Notes under the pieces: model-generated
What the model saw: the letters and a program-made list of their open reading frames with translations, nothing else
Databases searched by the model: none
Told to the model about the DNA's origin: nothing
NCBI GenBank assembly: GCA_003149555.1
Contig: QCWE01000001.1
Span: 646,546 to 710,545 of the forward strand
Length of the DNA: 64,000 nucleotides
Reading direction: 5' to 3'
From: Candidatus Aquiluna sp. XM-24bin5
Lineage (GTDB): Bacteria; Actinomycetota; Actinomycetia; Actinomycetales; Microbacteriaceae
In this document: positions 1 through 7,849 of the stretch, one piece after another
Position numbering within the stretch: the stretch's first letter is position 1
Layout: every line of letters starts with the position of its first letter
Position numbers and translations under genes: made by a program

Positions 1-228
1 ATAAATGGCCTGGGGGGTGTTGCAAGCGAGCTGGAGGATGGCATTGCCATCAGCCCGGCCGACCTAACTGGTGGGCTCTGGCACTCATACGAGGACCACC
101 GGATGGCAACAGCAGGGGCCATCATTGGCTTGAGGGTTGCGGGCGTAGAGATCGATGACATTGCAACAACCTCGAAAACCCTTCCCGACTTTGCCGGGAT
201 GTGGGAGAAGATGCTGGGACTCAAGTGA
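1..228 (+). CDS. aroA: 3-phosphoshikimate 1-carboxyvinyltransferase (EPSP synthase), C-terminal 75 residues
   Basis: The frame is open from the first base and ends in TGA at 226-228. The visible tail has the [16 protein letters not shown] block followed by [15 protein letters not shown], which is the typical end of EPSP synthase; D and R of the EDHRMA motif help bind shikimate 3-phosphate. The enzyme joins shikimate 3-phosphate and phosphoenolpyruvate in aromatic amino acid synthesis. The 5' part lies outside the window. The stop overlaps the start of rsgA (GTGA), so the two are probably translationally coupled. Confidence 0.93.
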   Translation: MNGLGGVASELEDGIAISPADLTGGLWHSYEDHRMATAGAIIGLRVAGVEIDDIATTSKTLPDFAGMWEKMLGLK

Positions 229-1238
229 GCTGGCTTTACGAACCAGAGGGCGGCCACGATCTCGACGAGGACGACGTTCGAATTAGGCCGAACCCCAAAG
301 GATCTCGGCCTAGAACAAAACGAAGACCCAGCTTTGAAAATGCTCCGAGGGGCATGGTCACGCAAGTCCACCTAGCCCGCTACAAAGTAATCACCGACAG
401 CGGTGTTGAGGTGACTGCAACCCTTGCAAAGGAGCTTCGAAAGGATGGTTGCGTAACCTGCGACCGGGTTGCCCTTGATGGTGACGTCACGGGTGAAAAA
501 GGGTCCCTCGCTCGGATAGTAAAGATTGAAGAGCGTTCCAGCGTGCTAACCAGGGCAGCTGAAGATGGCGAGGAAATCGAGCAGACGATAGTCGCAAATG
601 CCGATCAGCTTGTGATCGTAATGGCAGCTGCCAACCCGGAACCTCGCCCAAGGCTTGTAGATAGATACTTAGTTGCCGCATACAACGCAGGTCTTAGGCC
701 AATCCTCGTCGTGACAAAGTGCGACGTGGCTGACCCGAGTGAATTTATTGCAGGGTTTGCCGGTGTGGACTTAGAAATAATTCAAACTAGGAGCGACAAA
801 GACCTGCCATCGAGCCTGCTAGCGGCCCTGGAGGGCCACACCTCAGTGTTTGTTGGCCACTCTGGAGTGGGAAAGTCAACCCTTATCAACAAACTCGCTC
901 CCGACACCGACAGGTCAACCGGAAATGTTAATCAGCTAACTGGAAAGGGGAAGCACACCTCTTCTTCCGCAGTTGCAATACAGGTCGCAGGTGGCTGGAT
1001 TGTGGATACTCCGGGCATCAGAAGCTTCGGACTCAGCGGCATCTCCGCCGGGCAGATCTTGCGAGGGTTCAGTGACCTAAGCCAGGCAGCAGAGGCCTGC
1101 CCGAGAGACTGCTCCCACATGCCACCAGCAACTGACTGCGCGTTAGATGAGGCACTTAGGGAAGGGAAGCTAGCCGAGCTGAGGTTGGATTCTTTTCGAA
1201 GGCTTGTGGCCGGGCTTACCTCGGTAGATTGGCAGTGA
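225..1238 (+). CDS. rsgA: Small ribosomal subunit biogenesis GTPase RsgA
   Basis: Circularly permuted GTPase that acts late in 30S subunit maturation. An OB-like N-terminal part precedes the G domain. The motifs come in permuted order: G4 (VVTKCD), then G1 [12 protein letters not shown] near residues 210-221, then G3 DTPGIRSF. A Cys/His zinc knuckle ([14 protein letters not shown]) follows near 290-306. I chose GTG 225, which overlaps the aroA stop as GTGA, giving 337 residues; an upstream GTG at 201 is also in frame but would overlap aroA by 28 bases. The order aroA-rsgA-hisN recurs in actinobacteria. Confidence 0.93.
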   Translation: MSWLYEPEGGHDLDEDDVRIRPNPKGSRPRTKRRPSFENAPRGMVTQVHLARYKVITDSGVEVTATLAKELRKDGCVTCDRVALDGDVTGEKGSLARIVKIEERSSVLTRAAEDGEEIEQTIVANADQLVIVMAAANPEPRPRLVDRYLVAAYNAGLRPILVVTKCDVADPSEFIAGFAGVDLEIIQTRSDKDLPSSLLAALEGHTSVFVGHSGVGKSTLINKLAPDTDRSTGNVNQLTGKGKHTSSSAVAIQVAGGWIVDTPGIRSFGLSGISAGQILRGFSDLSQAAEACPRDCSHMPPATDCALDEALREGKLAELRLDSFRRLVAGLTSVDWQ

Positions 1239-2005
1239 TGAGCAAAGATCTCGAATTCGCACTCGAACTGGCAGCGAGCGCCGATGCAATCTCGCTCTCT
1301 CGATTTCGGGCACTTGACCTCAGAGTTGAGACCAAACCCGACAGAACGCCCGTTACCGATGCCGATCGGGCGGTTGAGGAAGCCCTGAGGAACCTCATCG
1401 CTGACTACAGCCCTGAAGACACCGTTATTGGCGAGGAGTTCGGCAGCCAGCACGGCAGGCGGGAGTGGATCATCGACCCGATCGATGGCACAGCCAATTT
1501 TCTTAGGGGGCTTCCTATTTGGGCGACACTGATTGCCCTGCGTATTGATGGAGAACTGAGACTGTCAGTTGTGTCGGCTCCAGCTCTTGGCCGCAGATGG
1601 TGGGCAGAGGCGGGGGCAGGTAGCCACACCACCGACATCGATGGCAGTCAGAGGCCCATCAGGGTCTCATCGGTTGCAAAGCTGGAAGACGCTTTTTTTT
1701 CCTTCAACTCAATCTCGCAGTGGGACTCGATTGGCTCCGCTGAAAAGCTGACCGAGCTTTCAAGAAAAGTATGGAAGGACAGGGCCTTCGGAGACTTCCT
1801 GAGCTACATGTATGTCGCTGAGGGTCTTATTGAAATGGCAGCCGAGCCAGATCTAAAGATTCACGACATCGCAGCGCTTGTTCCCATCGTGCGTGAGGCA
1901 GGTGGTCGATTCACCGCTTTAGATGGTGAACTAAACGAGGACACAAGTGTCGTACTAGCCAGCAACGGCATCCTCCATGAGGCCTTCCGAGAGCTTCTCG
2001 CCTGA
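1238..2005 (+). CDS. hisN: Histidinol-phosphatase, inositol monophosphatase family
   Basis: Mg-dependent phosphatase of the inositol monophosphatase fold, 255 residues. The metal-binding signature IDPIDGTANF lies near residues 79-88, the upstream GEEF acidic motif near 67, and the second signature KIHDIAALVPIVREAGG near 205. In actinobacteria this subgroup next to aroA and rsgA is usually the histidinol-phosphatase of histidine synthesis, although a general inositol-phosphate phosphatase cannot be excluded from sequence alone. ATG 1238 overlaps the rsgA TGA (TGATG). An in-frame TTG at 1229 is less likely. Confidence 0.85.
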   Translation: MSKDLEFALELAASADAISLSRFRALDLRVETKPDRTPVTDADRAVEEALRNLIADYSPEDTVIGEEFGSQHGRREWIIDPIDGTANFLRGLPIWATLIALRIDGELRLSVVSAPALGRRWWAEAGAGSHTTDIDGSQRPIRVSSVAKLEDAFFSFNSISQWDSIGSAEKLTELSRKVWKDRAFGDFLSYMYVAEGLIEMAAEPDLKIHDIAALVPIVREAGGRFTALDGELNEDTSVVLASNGILHEAFRELLA

Positions 2006-2006
2006 G

Positions 2007-3188
2007 ATGCAGCTGAGAACCCAAAAGATTCTTGCGCTGGCAGCCATCGTGCTGCTCGCGCTGAACCTCAGAACGGCCGTCGGATCACTGTCTCCGGTCG
2101 TCAATTACATCCAGCAGGACATAGCCCTTCCAATAGTGACAATAGGGCTGTTGGGCATTGCTGCACCCTTGGCATTTGCTATCTCCACCTCGCTTGCCTA
2201 CCGTCCAGCCAGACGCTATGGCGTGGAGATAACTCTTGTGATTACCGTGCTTGCCATTGTTGCTGGACATCTATTTAGGGCACTGGCCTGGGACTCGACC
2301 TCTCTTTTTGTCGGCAGCATGCTCTCCATGCTCGGGATGGGTGTTGGCAACGTGCTTTTACCCGTGCTCGTTAGAAAGTACTTTGCAAACCGTATCGGGC
2401 AGGTCTCCTCGCTGTACATCACAATGACTGCGCTGTCCGCTTCCAGCGGTTCCTTCTTTGCGGTCCCTGTCGCTGAGGCTGCTGGTTGGAGGCTGTCGCT
2501 GGGCCAATGGGCGCTGCTTGCTGCTCTCACCCTGCTTCCGCTGTTAGCTATTCGCTCAAACTCCACAAAGGAGATAAGAGAGCCAAAGCCCGGAGGCCAA
2601 AAGGCCATCTGGCGCTCCCCCACCGCAATCGCAATAGGTGTCGTGCAAGGCATGACGAGCATCTTTGGTTACGTCTCGTTTGCCTGGCTCCCCATCTTGC
2701 TCATAGAGCACAGCGGTGTCACGGAGTTTCAGGGCGGCTCGCTCCTGGCACTGTTTGCCATCATGGGGCTTCCGGTTTCGCTGATCGTGCCTGTGTTGGC
2801 AGATCGCTACCAAAAGTCCCATCCGTTGATTGTCTATTTCTCCGCGGCCATGGGTTCTATCGGCGCTCTAGGGCTGCTCTTTGGTCCCACCTCAGCCACC
2901 TGGATATTTGTAGCCTGCCTCGGCCTGGGACCTACGATGTTCCCTCTGGCACTCACGCTCTTCAACCTCAGGTCAAGAACCCGCGGGACCGTATTAGCAG
3001 TTAGCGCGTTCGGGCAGGGAGTCAGCTACACAATCGCGACCATCATGGTGTTTCTCGTTGGAATCTTCCGCGAATTCTCCGGTGGGTGGGAACTGACTCT
3101 TTGGTTGTTATTTGTTGTGGCGGCAGGCAGCAGCATCGCAGGTCTGCAGCTTGCAAAGAATCACTACGTGGACGACGAGCTTGGCTAG
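2007..3188 (+). CDS. MFS transporter, CynX/NimT-like
   Basis: Integral membrane protein with about twelve hydrophobic segments. It begins with a basic stretch and ALNLRTAVGSLSPV, a start typical of the CynX/NimT branch of the major facilitator superfamily (cyanate or 2-nitroimidazole transporters). The substrate cannot be read from the sequence. ATG 2007 lies two bases past the hisN stop; an in-frame ATG at 1977 inside hisN would add ten polar residues and is less likely. The stop interlocks with that of the convergent lipoprotein gene in one CTAG tetramer at 3185-3188. Confidence 0.8.
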   Translation: MQLRTQKILALAAIVLLALNLRTAVGSLSPVVNYIQQDIALPIVTIGLLGIAAPLAFAISTSLAYRPARRYGVEITLVITVLAIVAGHLFRALAWDSTSLFVGSMLSMLGMGVGNVLLPVLVRKYFANRIGQVSSLYITMTALSASSGSFFAVPVAEAAGWRLSLGQWALLAALTLLPLLAIRSNSTKEIREPKPGGQKAIWRSPTAIAIGVVQGMTSIFGYVSFAWLPILLIEHSGVTEFQGGSLLALFAIMGLPVSLIVPVLADRYQKSHPLIVYFSAAMGSIGALGLLFGPTSATWIFVACLGLGPTMFPLALTLFNLRSRTRGTVLAVSAFGQGVSYTIATIMVFLVGIFREFSGGWELTLWLLFVVAAGSSIAGLQLAKNHYVDDELG

Positions 3189-3550
3189 TCGAGCGTTACC
3201 CCAACACCCTCACAGCGCTGGGTAATTGCACCTAGCGCACTGTCGATCCTGGCCTGCGCATCCTGAGCACCGTCGGACTGGGCGAGTGCATCACCAAGCT
3301 CTCCGATCTCGGCTGCAAACTCAGTAGACAGCAGAAGATCGACCTGATCCCCAACCAGCTCGTCAATGCGCTCCAGTACCCCGGAGTCGACCAGGCCATC
3401 TCGATAGGCCTTGGAGACTGTCTCCAGCGTCCCCTCCAGCGCTGTGCAGGCTGCGGCATCTGCTCCGCTTTGAACCACGGCGTTGAAGCTGCAACCCGCC
3501 AGCAGCAATAGAGCTGAAGCGCCAGCAGTTGAAACTAAAAGCAATCTCAT
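3185..3550 (-). CDS. Small predicted lipoprotein of unknown function
   Basis: 121 residues starting MRLLLVST. A hydrophobic signal segment ends in the lipobox LLLAGC, so the cysteine should be lipidated and the protein anchored outside the membrane. The mature part is acidic and predicted helical, with no motif I recognise. I chose ATG 3550 over the TTG at 3556 because a TAGCCT -10 hexamer lies 8 bases before it and because the shorter form starts directly with the signal peptide. Confidence 0.7.
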   Translation of the reverse strand: MRLLLVSTAGASALLLLAGCSFNAVVQSGADAAACTALEGTLETVSKAYRDGLVDSGVLERIDELVGDQVDLLLSTEFAAEIGELGDALAQSDGAQDAQARIDSALGAITQRCEGVGVTLD

Positions 3551-3558
3551 CGCCAAAG

Positions 3559-3564
3559 AGGCTA
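3559..3564 (-). promoter_or_regulatory. Predicted -10 box of the lipoprotein gene
   Basis: TAGCCT read on the minus strand, ending 8 bases before ATG 3550. No Shine-Dalgarno sequence lies in between, so the transcript is probably leaderless or nearly so. Confidence 0.4.
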
Positions 3565-3683
3565 GCTAGCCAAACCCCAAATTAGCTGTGAACACAGCGG
3601 CAGGCCTGTAATTGTTTGTAATGCAGGAACAAACAGGGGGCCACCTAGTTACACTTCCATGGACTGTAATTCTGGAGAAACCT

Positions 3684-4634
3684 TTGCGCGTATACGACAA
3701 CATCACCGAGGTATTCGGCAACACCCCGTTGGTTCGGCTCAACAAGATCACCGATGGTGCGAACGCGCAGGTGTTTGCCAAGCTCGAGTTCTATAACCCA
3801 TCCAGCTCGGTAAAGGATCGCCTGGGCATCGCAATGATCAACGAGGCTGAGAAGTCCGGCGAGCTCAAGCCTGGCGGCACGATTATCGAGGCAACGAGCG
3901 GCAACACCGGTATCTCGCTGGCAATGGTGGGAGCTGCCAGGGGTTACCGCACCATCATCGTCATGCCAGATTCAATGAGCCTGGAGCGCAAGATTCTGAT
4001 CCGTGCCTACGGTGCTGAATTGATTCTGACGCCGGCTGCAGAGGGCATGAAGGGTTCTGTTGCCAAAGCCGAAGAGCTAGGCAAGACAATTGAGGGTGCT
4101 GTATTGGTGAGGCAGTTTGAAAACCCGGCAGGTCCAATGATCCACCGCGAGACAACAGCCGAGGAGATCTGGCGTGACACCGACGGCAAGATCGGTGCCT
4201 TTGTCGCAGGCAGCGGCACCGGAGGCACCATTACCGGCACCAGCCTGAGGCTCAAGGAGCTAAATCCAGACATCAAGTGCTACGCAGTTCAGCCCGCAGC
4301 CTCTCCACTGCTGACCGGTGGTGAGGCCGCTGGACACCCCCTTGCTGGAATCGGACCAAACTTCATACCCCCGATTCTTGACACCTCAAGCTATGACGAG
4401 GTGCTCAGCGCGCCAAACCAGGTTGCATTCGAGTTCGCTCGCAGGGCATCTGCGGAAGAGGGCATTCTCGCGGGTATCTCCTCAGGGGCTGCGCTTTGGG
4501 CGGCTAGGGAGGTTGCCAACCGCAAGGAGCACGAAGGTCAGATCATTGTCGTCATAGTTCCGTCGTTTGGCGAGAGGTATGTTTCCTCCACTCTCTATCG
4601 CGACCTTCAAGAGGAATACCAGACGAAAAGTTGA
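3684..4634 (+). CDS. cysK: Cysteine synthase (O-acetylserine sulfhydrylase)
   Basis: PLP enzyme that makes L-cysteine from O-acetylserine and sulfide. It opens RVYDNITEVFGNTPLVRLN, the usual CysK beginning. The PLP lysine sits in SSSVKDRLG (about residue 44) and the substrate loop is TSGNTG (about 72-77). I chose TTG 3684 because GGAG lies at a normal distance upstream and the protein (316 residues) then begins exactly where homologues do; the frame is open back to 3612. It overlaps cysE as TTGA, forming a two-gene cysteine operon. Confidence 0.95.
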   Translation: MRVYDNITEVFGNTPLVRLNKITDGANAQVFAKLEFYNPSSSVKDRLGIAMINEAEKSGELKPGGTIIEATSGNTGISLAMVGAARGYRTIIVMPDSMSLERKILIRAYGAELILTPAAEGMKGSVAKAEELGKTIEGAVLVRQFENPAGPMIHRETTAEEIWRDTDGKIGAFVAGSGTGGTITGTSLRLKELNPDIKCYAVQPAASPLLTGGEAAGHPLAGIGPNFIPPILDTSSYDEVLSAPNQVAFEFARRASAEEGILAGISSGAALWAAREVANRKEHEGQIIVVIVPSFGERYVSSTLYRDLQEEYQTKS

Positions 4635-5161
4635 GCATTCGCGAAGACATCAAGGCCGGCCTAGAGCGTGACCCTGCAACCAGGAGTGCTCTGGAGCTAA
4701 TCCTTACCTCTCCAGGCCTGCATGCGATCTGGACCTACCGAATTGCCCACCGGCTCTGGAAGCTCAGGCTCCGGATCCTCGCTCGCATGCTCTCGAACTG
4801 GGCCAAACTTTGGACCTCCATTGAGATCCACCCTGGAGCAGAAATCGGAAAACGCTTTGTGATTGACCACGGTGTCGGGGTTGTAATAGGAGAAACGGCG
4901 GTTATCGGCAATGACGTCCTGGTTTATCACGGCGTCACGCTTGGCGGTAAGACGTTGGATCCCGTGAAGCGACACCCGACTGTCGGCGACAGGGTGATCA
5001 TTGGTGCAGGAGCAAAGCTAATTGGCGCAATCACCATTGGCGATGACTGTGCAATTGGTGCCAACGCAGTGGTCACGAAGGACATGCCAAAGGGAACGGT
5101 TGCCGTGGGTGTAAACGCGCGGCTGCTAAATCTAACCGGAGACGATTTCTACATAATCTGA
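4631..5161 (+). CDS. cysE: Serine O-acetyltransferase
   Basis: Acetylates L-serine with acetyl-CoA to supply the CysK substrate. At 176 residues it is the short actinobacterial form. An N-terminal helical part (about 1-60) precedes a left-handed beta-helix of hexapeptide repeats. The catalytic region FVIDHGVGVVIGETAVIG lies near residue 78, and the C-terminus is NLTGDDFYI. TTG 4631 overlaps the cysK stop. The last 30 bases overlap the convergent gene on the other strand (5132-5545). Confidence 0.94.
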   Translation: MSIREDIKAGLERDPATRSALELILTSPGLHAIWTYRIAHRLWKLRLRILARMLSNWAKLWTSIEIHPGAEIGKRFVIDHGVGVVIGETAVIGNDVLVYHGVTLGGKTLDPVKRHPTVGDRVIIGAGAKLIGAITIGDDCAIGANAVVTKDMPKGTVAVGVNARLLNLTGDDFYII

Positions 5162-5545
5162 TTTACCGGAGTTCTTGAAATACATGCAGCTCCAGTTTTT
5201 ATCTATACCGACCTGACGGGTTCCTTGCATGCCTGCTACCTTCATGAGCTTCCAGGTCTTGTCACGAGACAAGTCCGTCTGCAGGTGAGGGGCCTTTGGG
5301 TAAAAAAGCCAGAAGCTGACCTTTTGCTCCCAAAGCTTGGCAAGCTTTGCCGATTTTTTCTCAAGCTGCTTGGAGTTTTCTACAAAATAAAAAAGCGATG
5401 GCGCGGAACCCTCTGCAACCATCTTCTGAGCCGTCTCGAGATCTGCGGCCCACGGATGAATATCCCCTAGATCAACATCTGCTGCCAAGTTCACGCATGG
5501 CACCTGAACACCCTGCGGCACATACATCTTGCTCGAAAGTGACAC
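5132..5545 (-). CDS. DUF3052-like protein of unknown function
   Basis: 137 residues, no signal peptide or membrane segment. The pattern FYPKAPHLQTDLSRDKTW followed by QVGIDKNWSCMYFK resembles a group of small actinobacterial proteins related to DUF3052; no reaction is known. The GTG start at 5545 lies 6 bases after a TAGAAT -10 box and has no ribosome binding site. Its 3' end runs 30 bases into cysE on the opposite strand, so the two messages are complementary there. Confidence 0.7.
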   Translation of the reverse strand: MSLSSKMYVPQGVQVPCVNLAADVDLGDIHPWAADLETAQKMVAEGSAPSLFYFVENSKQLEKKSAKLAKLWEQKVSFWLFYPKAPHLQTDLSRDKTWKLMKVAGMQGTRQVGIDKNWSCMYFKNSGKSDYVEIVSG

Positions 5546-5551
5546 GGAGAA

Positions 5552-5557
5552 ATTCTA
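5552..5557 (-). promoter_or_regulatory. Leaderless -10 box for the DUF3052-like gene
   Basis: TAGAAT on the minus strand, 6 bases before GTG 5545. Transcription starting about 7 bases downstream of the hexamer would begin at the start codon. Confidence 0.5.
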
Positions 5558-5612
5558 GGTAACAGGCGCAGTTCACCCAAAGTTCAGCTAGAAAAATTCA
5601 CTTATCAAACAG

Positions 5613-6245
5613 CTAGTCAATAAGTGGGGCTAGGTAGTAACCATCCAGGGTGCTAGCTGGCCTTGCCTGACCGCCGTGCCGAGAGGAAAAACTGGCTGTT
5701 CCATCGGTGCCACAGAGGCTCAGGATCGCCCCGCTCCCTCCCGGATGGGACCGGATCCAATCTGTGAGGTCATAGACTCCCCCATCAATTGCGACCCAGC
5801 ACTCCGCAGCCGAGTCCCTTTCAGAGACTTCGGCAAGGGTATAGCCCTGGAATGTCTCCTCAGCAGTGGGGCTTGGCTCCGGCTCTGGGGATTGCTCTTG
5901 GGTTGGCTCTTGAGAGGGTTCTGGATCCTGGGTTGGCTCTGCATCTTGCGTCTCTCGAGGTTCATCCTCTGACACTGTTTCTGACTCTGCTTCTGACTCT
6001 GCTTCGCTCTCTCGCTCAGACTCATCTTCGTCATTTCGCTCTTCGTCAGAATCCTCGGTGCCCTCTGAATTTGCAGGCTCTGAGTCTCTAGAACCCTCTT
6101 CCTCCGAAGACTCGGCCTCCACATCCATTGAGGAGTCATCTTCGGCCTGCTGGGAGACCTGGGCACTCGGTGCAGCGGTTTCGGCAGGGTCGGCGGCACA
6201 ACCGCTAAGTACAAGAAGTGAGGCAACTAATAGTGCGAGGCGCAT
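5613..6245 (-). CDS. Lipoprotein with acidic stalk and C-terminal cytochrome b5-like heme domain
   Basis: 210 residues. A signal peptide ends in LVLSGC, placing the lipidated cysteine at 16. Residues 21-130 are a low-complexity Glu/Ser/Pro linker (ESEAESEAESET, then EPTQDPEPSQEPT). The last 75 residues match the cytochrome b5 fold: WVAIDGGVYDLTDWIRSHPGG gives His167 of HPGG, and SSRHGG gives His190, 23 residues apart, close to the usual axial-ligand spacing. Cys149 and Cys178 could form a disulfide. The likely picture is a membrane-tethered extracellular b-type heme protein. Its redox partner is unknown; no reductase is adjacent. Confidence 0.82.
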   Translation of the reverse strand: MRLALLVASLLVLSGCAADPAETAAPSAQVSQQAEDDSSMDVEAESSEEEGSRDSEPANSEGTEDSDEERNDEDESERESEAESEAESETVSEDEPRETQDAEPTQDPEPSQEPTQEQSPEPEPSPTAEETFQGYTLAEVSERDSAAECWVAIDGGVYDLTDWIRSHPGGSGAILSLCGTDGTASFSSRHGGQARPASTLDGYYLAPLID

Positions 6246-6278
6246 GCAGAGAAAAACCGAGAGCGGTCGCCTGTATTC

Positions 6279-7172
6279 CTAGCCGGCCTTTGAAAGCTCT
6301 GGTTCGCGCTCTCTGCCGCCCGCAAGAATGAGCCCGATGGTGATTAGCGGTATTCCTACGACCAAACCAATGGTGATCTGCTCCCCCAAAAAGATGATGC
6401 CGAGCGACAGGGCAACAGCGGTATTGACGTATGTAATCAGCGTCGCCTTTGCAGGCCCAACCTCTTTGATGAGCATGAAGAAAATAACGAATGCTGCCGC
6501 AGAGCAAACCAGGCCAAGCACCACAACAGCCATGATGCTCACCCCACTTGCACCCATAAGCTCGGCGGGAAGCTTTGGAAGCGAAAACGGTGAATAAACG
6601 ATCGCGACAAACGCCATGCTTACCCCGATTACACCGGCAGAGGGAACATCGTGCAGTTTGATGTTTGCAACTATCGGCGCAATTGAATACCCAACTGCAG
6701 CCAAAACAACCATCAGCACATAAAGCGGGTTTACGGCTCCCGTCACCGAGTCAATCCCTACGAGCGTGAACACCCCGATGAATCCGATGATCATTCCCGA
6801 TAAGGGCTTCGCCCTAAGGGCCTTGCGATCTTTCAGAAAGATTGCCAAGACGGCAACGGCAAAAAATGGCACTGTCGCAATCAGCAGACCCGCCAACCCA
6901 GAGGAGATGTGTTTTTCCGCCTCTGTGATTAGGAACCAGGGCCCAACCATCTCAACGGCCCCAAACACCAGGACATAGGGCCATGCCCTGAGGGCAGGCT
7001 TTAGGCCTCCAGTCATGGCGGCATAAGGAATAAGCACCACGGCGCCGAGAAAGGTTCTGAGGAACACGATCGATGGGGTGGAGAAGCTCTCAAGTGCGAG
7101 AGCGATAAAGAAGTATGGGAGCCCCCAAAACACCCCTGCCAGGGAAAACAGAACGATGCCTTTTTGACTCAC
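6279..7172 (-). CDS. EamA/DMT-family transporter
   Basis: Ten hydrophobic segments in two EamA repeats, typical of drug/metabolite transporters that export amino acids or metabolites. The substrate cannot be told. The frame is open to 7223, but the residues before VSQKGIVLFSLAG are polar and unlike the family, so I place the start at GTG 7172 (297 residues). The adjacent GTG at 7175 is equally possible. No Shine-Dalgarno sequence is visible. It is transcribed away from the nitroreductase gene. Confidence 0.78.
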   Translation of the reverse strand: MSQKGIVLFSLAGVFWGLPYFFIALALESFSTPSIVFLRTFLGAVVLIPYAAMTGGLKPALRAWPYVLVFGAVEMVGPWFLITEAEKHISSGLAGLLIATVPFFAVAVLAIFLKDRKALRAKPLSGMIIGFIGVFTLVGIDSVTGAVNPLYVLMVVLAAVGYSIAPIVANIKLHDVPSAGVIGVSMAFVAIVYSPFSLPKLPAELMGASGVSIMAVVVLGLVCSAAAFVIFFMLIKEVGPAKATLITYVNTAVALSLGIIFLGEQITIGLVVGIPLITIGLILAGGREREPELSKAG

Positions 7173-7217
7173 CACGCAATCGTAGTAGCAGTGGCAGTCC
7201 AGAATGTGCCCACCAGC

Positions 7218-7245
7218 TTGCATTTTTGTCTAGTACCCCTAGACT
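7218..7245 (+). promoter_or_regulatory. Promoter of the nitroreductase gene
   Basis: TTGCAT at 7218-7223 and TAGACT at 7240-7245, separated by 16 bases. The -10 ends 7 bases before ATG 7253, which predicts a leaderless mRNA. This is the most complete sigma-70-type promoter I see in the window. Confidence 0.6.
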
Positions 7246-7252
7246 TATTTGC

Positions 7253-7849
7253 ATGACCAACTCAATCGTCCACAAACCTGCAAACACCACCGCCCAGCTC
7301 CACCCCCTAGTCGCCGACCGCTGGAGCCCAAGAATCTACGATCCTGCCCACAGCGTTTCTAAGGGCGAGCTTGAGAGCATAGGTGAGGCATTCCGCTGGG
7401 CACCCTCATCTTCCAACCAACAGCCTTGGAAGCTTGCACTGCTAACAAGAGGCGGAGAGCTATTTGATGCGGTTGCAAAGAGCGGTCTCACCGGCTTCAA
7501 CCAGACCTGGGCCCCTAATGCCTCAGTGCTGGCAGTGGTTATGGCAGCAAAGACTTTCGAGGGCAAAGCGAGAGACATGTCAGCCACCTACTTTGACGTC
7601 GGACTTGCTGCGAGCCAGCTGGTAACCCAAGCCGAGAGCATGGGGCTCAAGTCCCACTACATGGGTGGAATCGTCCCAGAGGCCATTGTCGAAACACTAA
7701 ATGTTCAAGACCATGAGGTGGTCTGCGTGATTGCAATCGGCAAGCAGGGCTCCACTGAGGGCCAAGACCAGGCAATTGTTGACAGAGAGAATCTCGAAAG
7801 AACCCGCATCAGTCCAGGTGATGTCTACCTGATCGACAGAGCCCTTTAG
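7253..7849 (+). CDS. Nitroreductase family protein
   Basis: 198-residue FMN-dependent oxidoreductase of the nitroreductase fold. The segment FRWAPSSSNQQPWKL (about 42-56) is the FMN-binding start of the family; YFDVGLAASQLVTQAESMGL is the central helix, and the region near GIVPEAIVETL precedes the VCVIAIG strand. The physiological substrate (nitro compounds, quinones or flavin) is not evident. ATG 7253 is chosen because the promoter places the transcript start on it. Its stop interlocks with that of typA (TTAG, 7846-7849). Confidence 0.88.
   Translation: MTNSIVHKPANTTAQLHPLVADRWSPRIYDPAHSVSKGELESIGEAFRWAPSSSNQQPWKLALLTRGGELFDAVAKSGLTGFNQTWAPNASVLAVVMAAKTFEGKARDMSATYFDVGLAASQLVTQAESMGLKSHYMGGIVPEAIVETLNVQDHEVVCVIAIGKQGSTEGQDQAIVDRENLERTRISPGDVYLIDRAL

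Noticed and set aside
3557..3683. Possible promoter of cysK (TGTAAT at 3665 and another near 3608)
   Set aside because: The nearer hexamer would place the transcript start after the ribosome binding site and the other has no partner -35; neither can be chosen from sequence.
5676..6282. Open frames on the plus strand of 98, 100 and 74 codons opposite the acidic lipoprotein
   Set aside because: They arise from the repetitive Glu/Ser codons of the real gene on the other strand and show no domain, start signal or family match.
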